A DNA stretch of 5,630 nt from Verrucomicrobia bacterium UBA6015. Lineage in GTDB: Bacteria; Verrucomicrobiota; Kiritimatiellia; UBA8416. Both the position numbers and the translations under genes were made by a program. The notes below the pieces were generated by a model. It was not told where the DNA came from. It did not search any database and saw only the letters and a list, made by a program, of their open reading frames with translations. The stretch is from NCBI GenBank assembly GCA_002428045.1, contig DIZZ01000117.1:3150-8779 (forward strand). The letters run 5' to 3'. Of this stretch, positions 1 through 4,122 are shown in pieces; within the stretch, counting starts at the first letter, position 1, and every line of letters starts with the position of its first letter.

Positions 1-1
1 G

Positions 2-649
2 CTGGACAACCGGCATTGCTCTGCCCGGACCAAAAGCGAGGTATGGGCGGTCGACGCCCTGAAGCGCGGGAGATCCAAGGCAAAGGAGACGGACCCGGTA
101 TTGCCGGTGTCGCACCTTCACGTCAAGCAGTCGATCGTGCATGCCCGGAAAGTAATCCGGGATATGGTGGCGGTTCAGGAGTTGACGGGTATGCGGCCGG
201 GGGAGTTGTGCGATATGAAGGCCGGTGAGATCGAGAAGATGGGTGCCGTCCATTTGTACCGGCCAAAGCTACACAAGACCATCCACAAGGGCAAGCCCCG
301 CGTCATCGTCATCGGTCCGCGGGCGTGGAAGGTGCTGGAGCCATATATCGCGAGCGAGATCGTATTTCAGACGCCTTCGGGCACATACTGGAACGTGACC
401 AACTACGGCAAGGCCATACGGTACGCCACAAGGGCCGCCAGGAAGGCCGGAGTCGAAATGCCGGACTGGAACCCGAATCAACTGCGCCATGCCTGCGGGA
501 CCCGCGTGAGGCGCAAATTCGGAGTGGCGGCTGCAAGGGCGGTGCTGGGGCACACTGAAGGCAGCGGCATTACGGACCGGTACACGGTCACGGGGCTGGA
601 GCGCGAGATCATCGAGGCTGCGTCAAAAGTGATGCTACGCATTGGATGA
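2..649 (+). CDS. Tyrosine site-specific integrase, C-terminal part (5' end outside window)
   Basis: Phage-type tyrosine recombinase that would integrate and excise the element by cutting attachment sites through a 3'-phosphotyrosine. The frame is open from base 2, so the N-terminal arm- and core-binding domains lie to the left; the internal TTG at 101 is not a real start. Catalytic boxes visible: Arg of TGMRPGEL (194-196), a probable beta-hairpin Lys in the HKTIHKGKPRVIVIG stretch, Arg of NQLRH (485-487), His of LGHT (551-553), and the Tyr nucleophile of DRYT (581-583). The first residue of the usual H-x-x-R box is Asn (476-478) instead of His. The HKT..GK.RVI..GPRA segment and PNQLRH recall integrases of Planctomycetota (family memory). 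The gene ends tail to tail with the leftward repressor, overlapping it by 15 bases. Family call is firm; host and target site are inference. Confidence 0.93.
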   Translation: MDNRHCSARTKSEVWAVDALKRGRSKAKETDPVLPVSHLHVKQSIVHARKVIRDMVAVQELTGMRPGELCDMKAGEIEKMGAVHLYRPKLHKTIHKGKPRVIVIGPRAWKVLEPYIASEIVFQTPSGTYWNVTNYGKAIRYATRAARKAGVEMPDWNPNQLRHACGTRVRRKFGVAAARAVLGHTEGSGITDRYTVTGLEREIIEAASKVMLRIG

Positions 650-970
650 TCGGATGGTTTCAATCGCGATTCGCGCCTTTGCCTGCTGTAGAGGCTTCAG
701 CCCGCGGTAGGCTTGAAGCAAATCAAGCTCGGCGTCTGTAAGCTGCGGCGGAGCGGTCGGCAAGCCCGATAAAGCTTCAATGCTGCAATCGAACATGGCC
801 GCGAGTTTAGCAGCACTCTTTATGGAGATGGCGTGAATGCCCGGCTGGCACCATCGCGAGCTTGTGTACTTGGTTACTCCAAGTCGCTCGCACAAGTGCT
901 TTTGCCGGGCACCGGCGTTGGCAACCAATGCCCGGACCGAGTTGCCGTTAATGTTGACGGCTGGTGTCAT
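635..970 (-). CDS. Cro/C1-type (XRE) HTH transcriptional repressor, probable phage repressor
   Basis: A 111-residue DNA-binding regulator, probably the lysogeny repressor or a Cro-like partner. The first ~65 residues form a Cro/C1 helix-turn-helix: a helix around NSVRALVANAG, the HTH core RQKHLCERLGVTKYTSSRWC, then AISIKSAAKLAAMFDCSIEAL, the usual closing helices. The C-terminal tail (PPQLTDAELDLLQAYRGL and onward) matches the short helical tail common in small XRE repressors. There is no LexA/S24 peptidase domain, so RecA-driven self-cleavage is unlikely. I chose the ATG at 970 because GAGGGAG sits just upstream (974-980). An in-frame ATG at 982 would add four residues but has only a weak upstream site. 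Its start overlaps the end of the upstream RHH gene by 23 bases, implying translational coupling. It is transcribed away from the early operon, as expected for a repressor. Confidence 0.85.
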   Translation of the reverse strand: MTPAVNINGNSVRALVANAGARQKHLCERLGVTKYTSSRWCQPGIHAISIKSAAKLAAMFDCSIEALSGLPTAPPQLTDAELDLLQAYRGLKPLQQAKARIAIETIRSSNA

Positions 971-1127
971 GCTCTCCCTCATTAATTTTGTGCTTCTTTT
1001 CCAGTGCTAACATCCTGATATAACCGCTCACGGAAATTCCGTGCGCTTCGGCTTCCTCAAGGAGAAAGCCGCGTAATGCCGCTGTCATTCTGATGGAAAA
1101 ACACGCCTCTTTCTTTTGCTTTTTCAT
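948..1127 (-). CDS. Small ribbon-helix-helix (Arc/CopG-like) DNA-binding protein
   Basis: A 59-residue protein with the RHH layout: a short beta strand (residues 8-14, CFSIRM), helix A (15-28, AALRGFLLEEAEAH), a G-I-S-V-S turn (30-34), and helix B (34-44, SGYIRMLALEK), then a polar tail. RHH proteins bind DNA as dimers through the paired beta strands and usually act as repressors. The start is the ATG at 1127, preceded by a strong GAGGTGGGG (1131-1139); a GTG at 1136 would lie inside that site. It is the first gene of the leftward operon and overlaps the repressor start by 23 bases. It aligns without gaps, at the same residue numbers, with the RHH protein that starts at 1308 on the other side of the control region. 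The DNA target is not known; the intergenic repeats are the obvious candidates (inference). Confidence 0.82.
   Translation of the reverse strand: MKKQKKEACFSIRMTAALRGFLLEEAEAHGISVSGYIRMLALEKKHKINEGEHDTSRQH
974..980 (-). promoter_or_regulatory. Ribosome binding site that decides the XRE repressor start
   Basis: On the minus strand GAGGGAG lies 3 bases before the ATG at 970 (GAGG core 6 bases away), inside the coding end of the upstream RHH gene. It favours the ATG at 970 over the in-frame ATG at 982 and fits coupled translation of the two genes. Confidence 0.6.
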
Positions 1128-1171
1128 AATCCCCACCTCGTTTTTATGTATGACAATATACGGCTTTCACC

Positions 1172-1201
1172 TATATACTGCAAGTCAATTTATTGATTCA
1201 A
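1172..1201 (-). promoter_or_regulatory. Candidate leftward promoter for the RHH-repressor operon
   Basis: Read on the minus strand, TTGAAT (1196-1201) and TATATA (1172-1177) are separated by 18 bases; each matches the sigma-70 consensus at 4 of 6 positions. Transcription would start near 1165 and leave a short leader before the ATG at 1127. The 12-base palindrome at 1200-1211 abuts the -35 box, so a bound dimer could block or help polymerase. A better -35 box (TTGACT, 1183-1188) has no -10 box at acceptable spacing. Consensus match only. Confidence 0.35.
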
Positions 1202-1211
1202 CAAATTTGTT
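1200..1211. repeat. Perfect 12-base palindrome AACAAATTTGTT, candidate operator
   Basis: The sequence equals its own reverse complement over all 12 bases and sits near the middle of the control region, at the edge of the candidate leftward -35 box. An overlapping odd-centred palindrome, TTGA-T-TCAA (1193-1201), lies beside it. The position suits an operator for the XRE or RHH proteins, but AT-rich DNA makes short palindromes easier to find by chance. Confidence 0.4.
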
Positions 1212-1307
1212 TTTTTTGCTTTATTTTTGTAAGACAATGGTGCATATTGGGTGACGTGTTAAAACCTTAACTGTCGTATGTAATGCAACCAAAACAGGGA
1301 CAAAAGT

Positions 1308-1463
1308 ATGGTGAATATGGGCAAGGAACAGCGGCTTAACTGCCGGATGGATGCGGACGTGATGGGGTGGATGCGCCGGGCGGCGGCGAAGAAACGGATC
1401 ACGGTGAGTGCATTGGTGCGGGGGTTGATAATGGAGAAATTCAATGAGCGCCACGCCAAGTGA
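1308..1463 (+). CDS. Small ribbon-helix-helix DNA-binding protein, first gene of the rightward operon
   Basis: A 51-residue RHH protein: beta strand around residues 9-14 (RLNCRM), helix A 15-29 (DADVMGWMRRAAAKK), turn 30-34 (RITVS), helix B 34-46 (SALVRGLIMEKF). The T-V-S at the start of helix B and the preceding strand are typical of Arc/CopG-like repressors. The start is the ATG at 1308 with AGGGA (1296-1300) seven bases upstream. From that start, K6-E7, R13-M14, V33-S34, R38, L40 and E43-K44 fall at the same numbers as in the divergent RHH protein starting at 1127, which supports both starts. It overlaps the next gene by 20 bases. It may repress its own operon or antagonise the leftward repressor, in the manner of Arc/Mnt/Cro-type switches (inference). 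Confidence 0.8.
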   Translation: MVNMGKEQRLNCRMDADVMGWMRRAAAKKRITVSALVRGLIMEKFNERHAK

Positions 1464-1656
1464 ACTGATGACGGACGAAGACATCTGTGAGGTGTTCCAC
1501 ATCTCCCGGAGTACGCTTCATCGTCTTATCAAGAACGGCCCCCCTCGGAAGCGGTGTCGGAATACTGGCGACTTGAAGCTCATTCGGAATTTCAAGGTTG
1601 GCGGACAACGCCGGTGGCAGCGGGAGTCGGTCGAGGAATACATAAGGGGGGTATGA
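1444..1656 (+). CDS. Excisionase-like / MerR-type helix-turn-helix protein (HTH_17-like)
   Basis: A 70-residue DNA-binding protein with a winged-helix excisionase pattern: MTDEDICEVFHISRSTLHRLIKNG (residues 9-32) is the HTH, and FKVGGQRRWQRESVEEYI (50-67) is the wing with the closing helix. Between them is an extra basic stretch of about 15 residues, RKRCRNTGDLKLIRN, where the usual family has only a few residues. Such proteins act as recombination directionality factors (Xis) bending DNA beside attachment sites, or as AlpA-like activators; the sequence does not decide between these. The ATG at 1444 has GGAG (1433-1436) seven bases upstream and lies inside the end of the preceding RHH gene. 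Its stop overlaps the next start. The position early in the rightward operon would suit expression of an excisionase at induction. Confidence 0.78.
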   Translation: MSATPSELMTDEDICEVFHISRSTLHRLIKNGPPRKRCRNTGDLKLIRNFKVGGQRRWQRESVEEYIRGV

Positions 1657-1853
1657 TGGATAAGGTCTGGACACTGACGCAGATGGAGCAACCCGAGCAC
1701 ATGATTGCTTCGGGGTATGGCTCGATCACCTATCGCGAATGGTGCGAGCGGGAAATGAAGCGGATGAACGACAAGAACGATGATGTCTACATCCATGAGT
1801 TTACGGAGTGGGGACAGATAGCGCTGGTGCGCGGGAAGAGAGTGACGGTATGA
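1656..1853 (+). CDS. Small conserved-looking protein of unknown function
   Basis: A 65-residue protein I do not recognise. It is soluble and charged, with an acidic and basic mixed middle (REWCEREMKRMNDKNDD, about residues 28-44) that should be helical, followed by a short beta-like end (QIALVRGKRVTV). No cysteine pairs, membrane segment or signal peptide. Two adjacent ATGs, 1653 and 1656, are possible; the purine-rich AAGGGGGG at 1644-1651 is too close to 1653, so 1656 is preferred. The gene is bracketed by one-base and four-base overlaps (TGATG at its start, ATGA at its end), which supports real translation as part of the operon and coupling to the RecT-like gene. Confidence 0.68.
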   Translation: MDKVWTLTQMEQPEHMIASGYGSITYREWCEREMKRMNDKNDDVYIHEFTEWGQIALVRGKRVTV

Positions 1854-2599
1854 GCGGGGAATTAGTCAAGTACAACCAGCTTCCGATGAACAGTATGGCC
1901 GATCTGGTGAAGGCTGGGGATATGCTGGCGCAGTCGGGGATGTTCGGTATCAACAATCCTGCGGCGGGTTTCGTCGTGGCCGCGACGTGCCAGCAGCAGG
2001 GAATCACGCTTCTGGACTTCCAGCGGACCTACCACATCATCGAGGGTAAGCCGAGCATGAAGGCTGATTCGATGCTGGCGGAATTCCGCAAGCGCGGCGG
2101 CAAGTGCCGGATCATCGAGAACTCGGTGACGCGGGCGGCGGCCGAATTCGAGTTCGAGGGGGCGACGACTACCTTCGAGTACACGATTGATGATGCCATG
2201 CGTACCGGTGACTGTCTGAAGAAAGACGGCAAGACTCTCAAGGAGATTTGGGAGAAGCGGACTGACGATATGCTTTGGGCGCGGCTGGTGTCGCGTTCGG
2301 TTCGCCGCCTCTGCCCCGAGATCGTGGCTGGCCTTTACACGCCGGAAGAGATGGCGGACTTCGAGCCAGCGGTGCGTAGCGGGAATGCTCCTGCGGCCCC
2401 GGTGGATGTTGTGGAGCGGGCGAAGGTCGTGGTGCCGGTCAACACCGATCACGTTTGCCCTGACGGCTTCGGGCCGTACAGCGGCAAGGCTTGGATCACA
2501 TTGGAAACCGCCATGCTGGAAAAGGCTTTGCTTTCCCCCAAGCTGACGGACTGGCATAAGGAGGAGATTCAGAAGGCAATGAAAGGACGTGTGGCATGA
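1850..2599 (+). CDS. RecT-like phage single-strand annealing protein (putative)
   Basis: A 249-residue protein whose core resembles divergent RecT-family annealases, which pair complementary ssDNA during phage recombination and replication. Matching elements (family memory): the GI.LLDFQRTYHIIEGKPSM block (residues 51-70), corresponding to the G-L-S-P-L-Q-A-L..I-v-I-N-G-K-P-S block; a beta-rich middle (87-111); and RTDDMLWARLVSRSVRRLCPEIVAGLY (137-163) followed by TPEEM, like the K-R-M-L..R-A..F-A-L-R..F-P-D-V..G-l helix of that family. A linker at about 172-200 leads to a small C-terminal segment with GPYSGKAW (about 218-225), recalling the G-K-y-k-G-k-x-w motif of DUF3820-type domains. The ATG at 1850 overlaps the preceding stop by four bases; an ATG at 1808 lies deep in the previous gene. 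A four-base overlap couples it to the exonuclease gene, a usual annealase-nuclease pairing. CDS is near certain; the RecT assignment is moderate. Confidence 0.72.
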   Translation: MSGELVKYNQLPMNSMADLVKAGDMLAQSGMFGINNPAAGFVVAATCQQQGITLLDFQRTYHIIEGKPSMKADSMLAEFRKRGGKCRIIENSVTRAAAEFEFEGATTTFEYTIDDAMRTGDCLKKDGKTLKEIWEKRTDDMLWARLVSRSVRRLCPEIVAGLYTPEEMADFEPAVRSGNAPAAPVDVVERAKVVVPVNTDHVCPDGFGPYSGKAWITLETAMLEKALLSPKLTDWHKEEIQKAMKGRVA

Positions 2600-3258
2600 T
2601 TGCAGCATTTGACATCGAGACCATCCCTGATATGAGCAAGCTCCACCTCCTGCCGCCAGTCGAGGCCAGTAAGGCGCTGAAGGACCCGGCGAAGATTGCG
2701 GCTGACATTGCGGAAAAGCGCGAAAAGCAGGTTGATAAGATGGGGCTGGACCCCCTGACGGCTCGGGTGTTCTGCTACGCCTTCGCCAACGACAAGTACA
2801 GCGCCGCTAATATCCTCGCCGACCTCAACGACGACACGGAGCGGGAGATGGTGCAGGGTATTATGAAGGTACTCGGGAAAGAGGATATGCGGCTGGTGAC
2901 GTTCAACGGGATCGGCTTCGATCTGCCCTTCGTCTACAAACGGGCGATTGTGCTGGGGGTGAGTCCCGCGAACTTCGGAGCCCCGCCGTTGTCGGCATGG
3001 ACAAAGCGATATTCCTGCGACTGCCACTATGATTTGATGAAGCTCTGGTGCCAGTGGGAAAGCGGTTCTTATGTCGGCCTGAACGTGCTGGCGGGTGCGC
3101 TTCTCTGCGAGGGTAAGTCGGATATCGACTTCGCCGACTTCCCGGATTTGGTCAAGACGGATGAAGGCCGGGACAAGATCAAGGCGTACTGCGCAAAGGA
3201 TACGATGCTGACCTGGGCGCTGTTTGAACGGATGCTGGCGGGTGGGATGTTTGCGTAA
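2596..3258 (+). CDS. DEDDy-type 3'-5' exonuclease, related to PolB proofreading domain (DNA_pol_B_exo2-like)
   Basis: A 220-residue nuclease of the DnaQ-like superfamily. Exo I is FDIETIPD (D6, E8), Exo II is VTFNGIGFDLPF (N104, D109), and Exo III is YCAKDTMLTW with the Tyr-x3-Asp spacing (Y198, D202) of the DEDDy subgroup. These acids bind two metal ions that cut the 3' terminal nucleotide. The stand-alone size and the N-G-x-x-F-D box fit the predicted PolB-like exonuclease family found in phages. No polymerase domain follows. It overlaps the RecT-like gene by four bases (ATGA), so the two are probably made together. DEDDy enzymes digest 3' to 5', opposite to the classic lambda Exo partner of an annealase, so it may trim ends, proofread or degrade ssDNA. 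The function is firm at family level; the role in recombination is inferred. Confidence 0.88.
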   Translation: MIAAFDIETIPDMSKLHLLPPVEASKALKDPAKIAADIAEKREKQVDKMGLDPLTARVFCYAFANDKYSAANILADLNDDTEREMVQGIMKVLGKEDMRLVTFNGIGFDLPFVYKRAIVLGVSPANFGAPPLSAWTKRYSCDCHYDLMKLWCQWESGSYVGLNVLAGALLCEGKSDIDFADFPDLVKTDEGRDKIKAYCAKDTMLTWALFERMLAGGMFA

Positions 3259-3280
3259 CGACGCGGGAAAGGTAATGAAG

Positions 3281-3469
3281 ATGAACAGCAGATGGACAAA
3301 ACTCAACAGGCATATTTTTACGCAAGTCATTCGGTTTTTGCGCAAAGCCTACGTTATAAATCAGACAGGAAAGTGGCCTATCGGCAAGACTAAGGCTGGC
3401 GCAACGCACAAGGTTCGAGCCTCCGGACTCGGTGGCTGGACGCGGAAGATGAACCGGGCAAGGGCATAA
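3281..3469 (+). CDS. Possible small, very basic protein (doubtful ORF)
   Basis: An open frame of 62 codons in the 239-base gap between the exonuclease and the coiled-coil gene. It has 15 Lys/Arg and no Asp or Glu, with a hydrophobic-basic first half (HIFTQVIRFLRKAYVI) and a Gly/Lys/Arg-rich second half. The ATG at 3281 has GGGAAAGG (3265-3272) eight bases upstream; another in-frame ATG at 3275 is too close to that site. I recognise no family. Codon choice is less GC-biased in the first half than in neighbouring genes, and 3315-3345 contains non-coding-looking repeats, so the ORF may be spurious. If real, it would be a nucleic-acid-binding peptide or a basic antagonist of a host protein (speculative). 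Confidence 0.35.
   Translation: MNSRWTKLNRHIFTQVIRFLRKAYVINQTGKWPIGKTKAGATHKVRASGLGGWTRKMNRARA
3315..3345. repeat. Two 11-base direct repeats TTTTTRCGCAA exactly 20 bases apart
   Basis: TTTTTACGCAA (3315-3325) and TTTTTGCGCAA (3335-3345) differ at one base and are spaced 20 bases start to start, about two helical turns. The second copy includes the perfect palindrome TTTGCGCAAA (3337-3346). Same-face spacing suits a protein binding site upstream of the 3498 gene. A TATAAAT (3355-3361), -10-like, lies just downstream but has no good -35 box. Confidence 0.35.
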
Positions 3470-3497
3470 CAACACAACAAGGAAAGAGAGGCGAGAA

Positions 3498-4049
3498 GTG
3501 GCACAGAAGACACAGAAGATCAGGGTGACGAAACCCATGCCGGTGAAGCTGACCGACGCGGAGGTGCTGAAGTACGGGCGGGACGCGGCACGGGCTGTTG
3601 CGGACCGTACCCGTATCGAGGCGGAGTTTGATTCGGTCAAGGCGGACTACAAGAGCAAGATCGGCGAGCAGACCGCCATCATCGGCAAACTCTCCCCGCG
3701 AATCCATAGCGGTATCGAGACCCGCGACGTGGAGTGCGAGGAAGTCCGCAACTGGACCAAGGGAACGGCCACGGTGACGCGGATGGATACGGGCGAGGTC
3801 GTTGAGTCGCGGCCCATGCGCGAGGACGAGAAGCAAATGGAGGTTACGTTTGAGAATGATGGTGACGAGGCTACTGGAAAGGTTCTCAAATTCATGGGCG
3901 ATATCGCCATCAAGAGAGCTGCCGAAAGCGTCGTGCAGCTTGCAGGAGACGGCGATGTGGTTGATCCGGTGGCTGGGGAGCCTCTGGTTCAGGGTGTAGA
4001 GACGGAAGAGGATGATACGGGCGACACGTCGTCGAATCCTTTTGCCTAA
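3498..4049 (+). CDS. Phage protein with N-terminal coiled coil and DTGEVVESRPM-type motif, recombination-module associated
   Basis: A 183-residue protein of unknown activity. Residues about 20-66 are charged and helical with heptad-like hydrophobics (LKYGRDAARAVADRTRIEAE and on), predicting a coiled coil. Residues 72-114 form a beta-rich segment: R-D-V-E-C-E, then G-T-A-T-V-T-R, then DTGEVVESRPM followed by an acidic helix (REDEKQ). I recall the D-T-G-E-v-V-x-x-R-p-M pattern in small phage proteins beside RecT/RecE-type genes, but no biochemical role is known to me. The C-terminal third is acidic and ends EEDDTGDTSSNPFA. The start is GTG at 3498 with GAGAGG (3486-3491) six bases upstream; the next in-frame Met (residue 14) has no comparable site. 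A structural or regulatory partner of the annealase/SSB is possible; nuclease inhibition of Gam type is an alternative without direct support. Confidence 0.82.
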   Translation: MAQKTQKIRVTKPMPVKLTDAEVLKYGRDAARAVADRTRIEAEFDSVKADYKSKIGEQTAIIGKLSPRIHSGIETRDVECEEVRNWTKGTATVTRMDTGEVVESRPMREDEKQMEVTFENDGDEATGKVLKFMGDIAIKRAAESVVQLAGDGDVVDPVAGEPLVQGVETEEDDTGDTSSNPFA

Positions 4050-4090
4050 AATGTAATACAAACGGTATCTAATGGCTGACGTTCAGCCGA

Positions 4091-4122
4091 AAAACAACAA
4101 GAGAGAAGGGAAAGGGAAAATC
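4091..4122 (+). promoter_or_regulatory. Purine-rich leader and ribosome binding site that decide the SSB-like gene start
   Basis: ACAACAAG (4094-4101) followed by an A/G tract containing AAGGGAAAGGG (4106-4116) ends six bases before the ATG at 4123. The same layout, ACAACAAG (3474-3481) plus a purine tract, precedes the GTG at 3498. This argues that 4072-4122 is leader, not coding. Translated, the tract would give an odd KNNKREGKGK stretch. Confidence 0.55.

Larger units (their letters stand above)
1148..1279. repeat. Three RTANGACA-like half-sites in the control region
   Basis: GTATGACAAT (1148-1157) and GTAAGACAAT (1229-1238) match at 9 of 10 bases in the same orientation. TGTCGTAT (1272-1279) is the inverted form, matching 6 of 8 bases of either copy. 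One copy lies between the leftward candidate promoter and its gene, and the other two lie upstream of the rightward RHH gene. Shared half-sites on both sides of a divergent region suggest operators, but the copies are few and could be chance. Confidence 0.3.
1128..1307. promoter_or_regulatory. AT-rich divergent control region between the leftward repressor operon and the rightward early operon
   Basis: No gene fits in these 180 bases, which are much more AT-rich than the flanks, with T-runs at 1141-1145, 1210-1217 and 1224-1228. The region lies between two divergently transcribed RHH genes and holds a perfect 12-base palindrome, RTANGACA repeats and a plausible leftward promoter, each listed separately. 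By position and content it is the likely immunity or switch region. I found no rightward promoter close to the sigma-70 consensus; the rightward one may need an activator or use a divergent sequence. Confidence 0.65.

Noticed and set aside
1206..1290. Rightward sigma-70 promoter upstream of the RHH gene at 1308
   Set aside because: Several -10-like (CATATT 1243-1248, TATGTA 1277-1282) and -35-like (TTGCTT 1216-1221) pieces exist, but none pair with 16-19 base spacing.
1808..1849. Upstream ATG extension of the RecT-like protein
   Set aside because: It would overlap the previous gene by 46 bases without a good ribosome site; the ATG at 1850 forms the standard ATGA overlap.
1862..2608. Long minus-strand open frame of about 248 codons
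   Set aside because: It lies antisense to the RecT-like gene, has a composition typical of the reverse of GC-rich coding DNA (many His/Arg/Leu), no family resemblance, and no ribosome site of note.
2569..3345. Minus-strand open frame of about 258 codons
   Set aside because: It is antisense to the exonuclease gene, whose three catalytic motifs are intact; the reverse frame shows no recognisable domain.
3405..3440. GGTTCGAGCC, which looks like a tRNA T-loop
   Set aside because: The flanking bases do not form the five-pair T stem beyond two pairs, and no acceptor or anticodon arms can be built around it.
3400..3470. Possible terminator hairpin in the gap before 3498
   Set aside because: Only short stems (AGGCT/AGCCT, CCG/CGG) with no following T-run; not a convincing intrinsic terminator.
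3390..4061. Minus-strand open frame of about 223 codons
   Set aside because: It is the reverse of the coiled-coil protein gene, rich in Arg/Leu/His, and without motif or start signal.
4042..4071. Possible promoter TTGCCT-N18-TATCTA before the SSB-like gene
   Set aside because: The -10 match is only 3 of 6 and the site spans the end of the previous gene; too weak to list as a feature.
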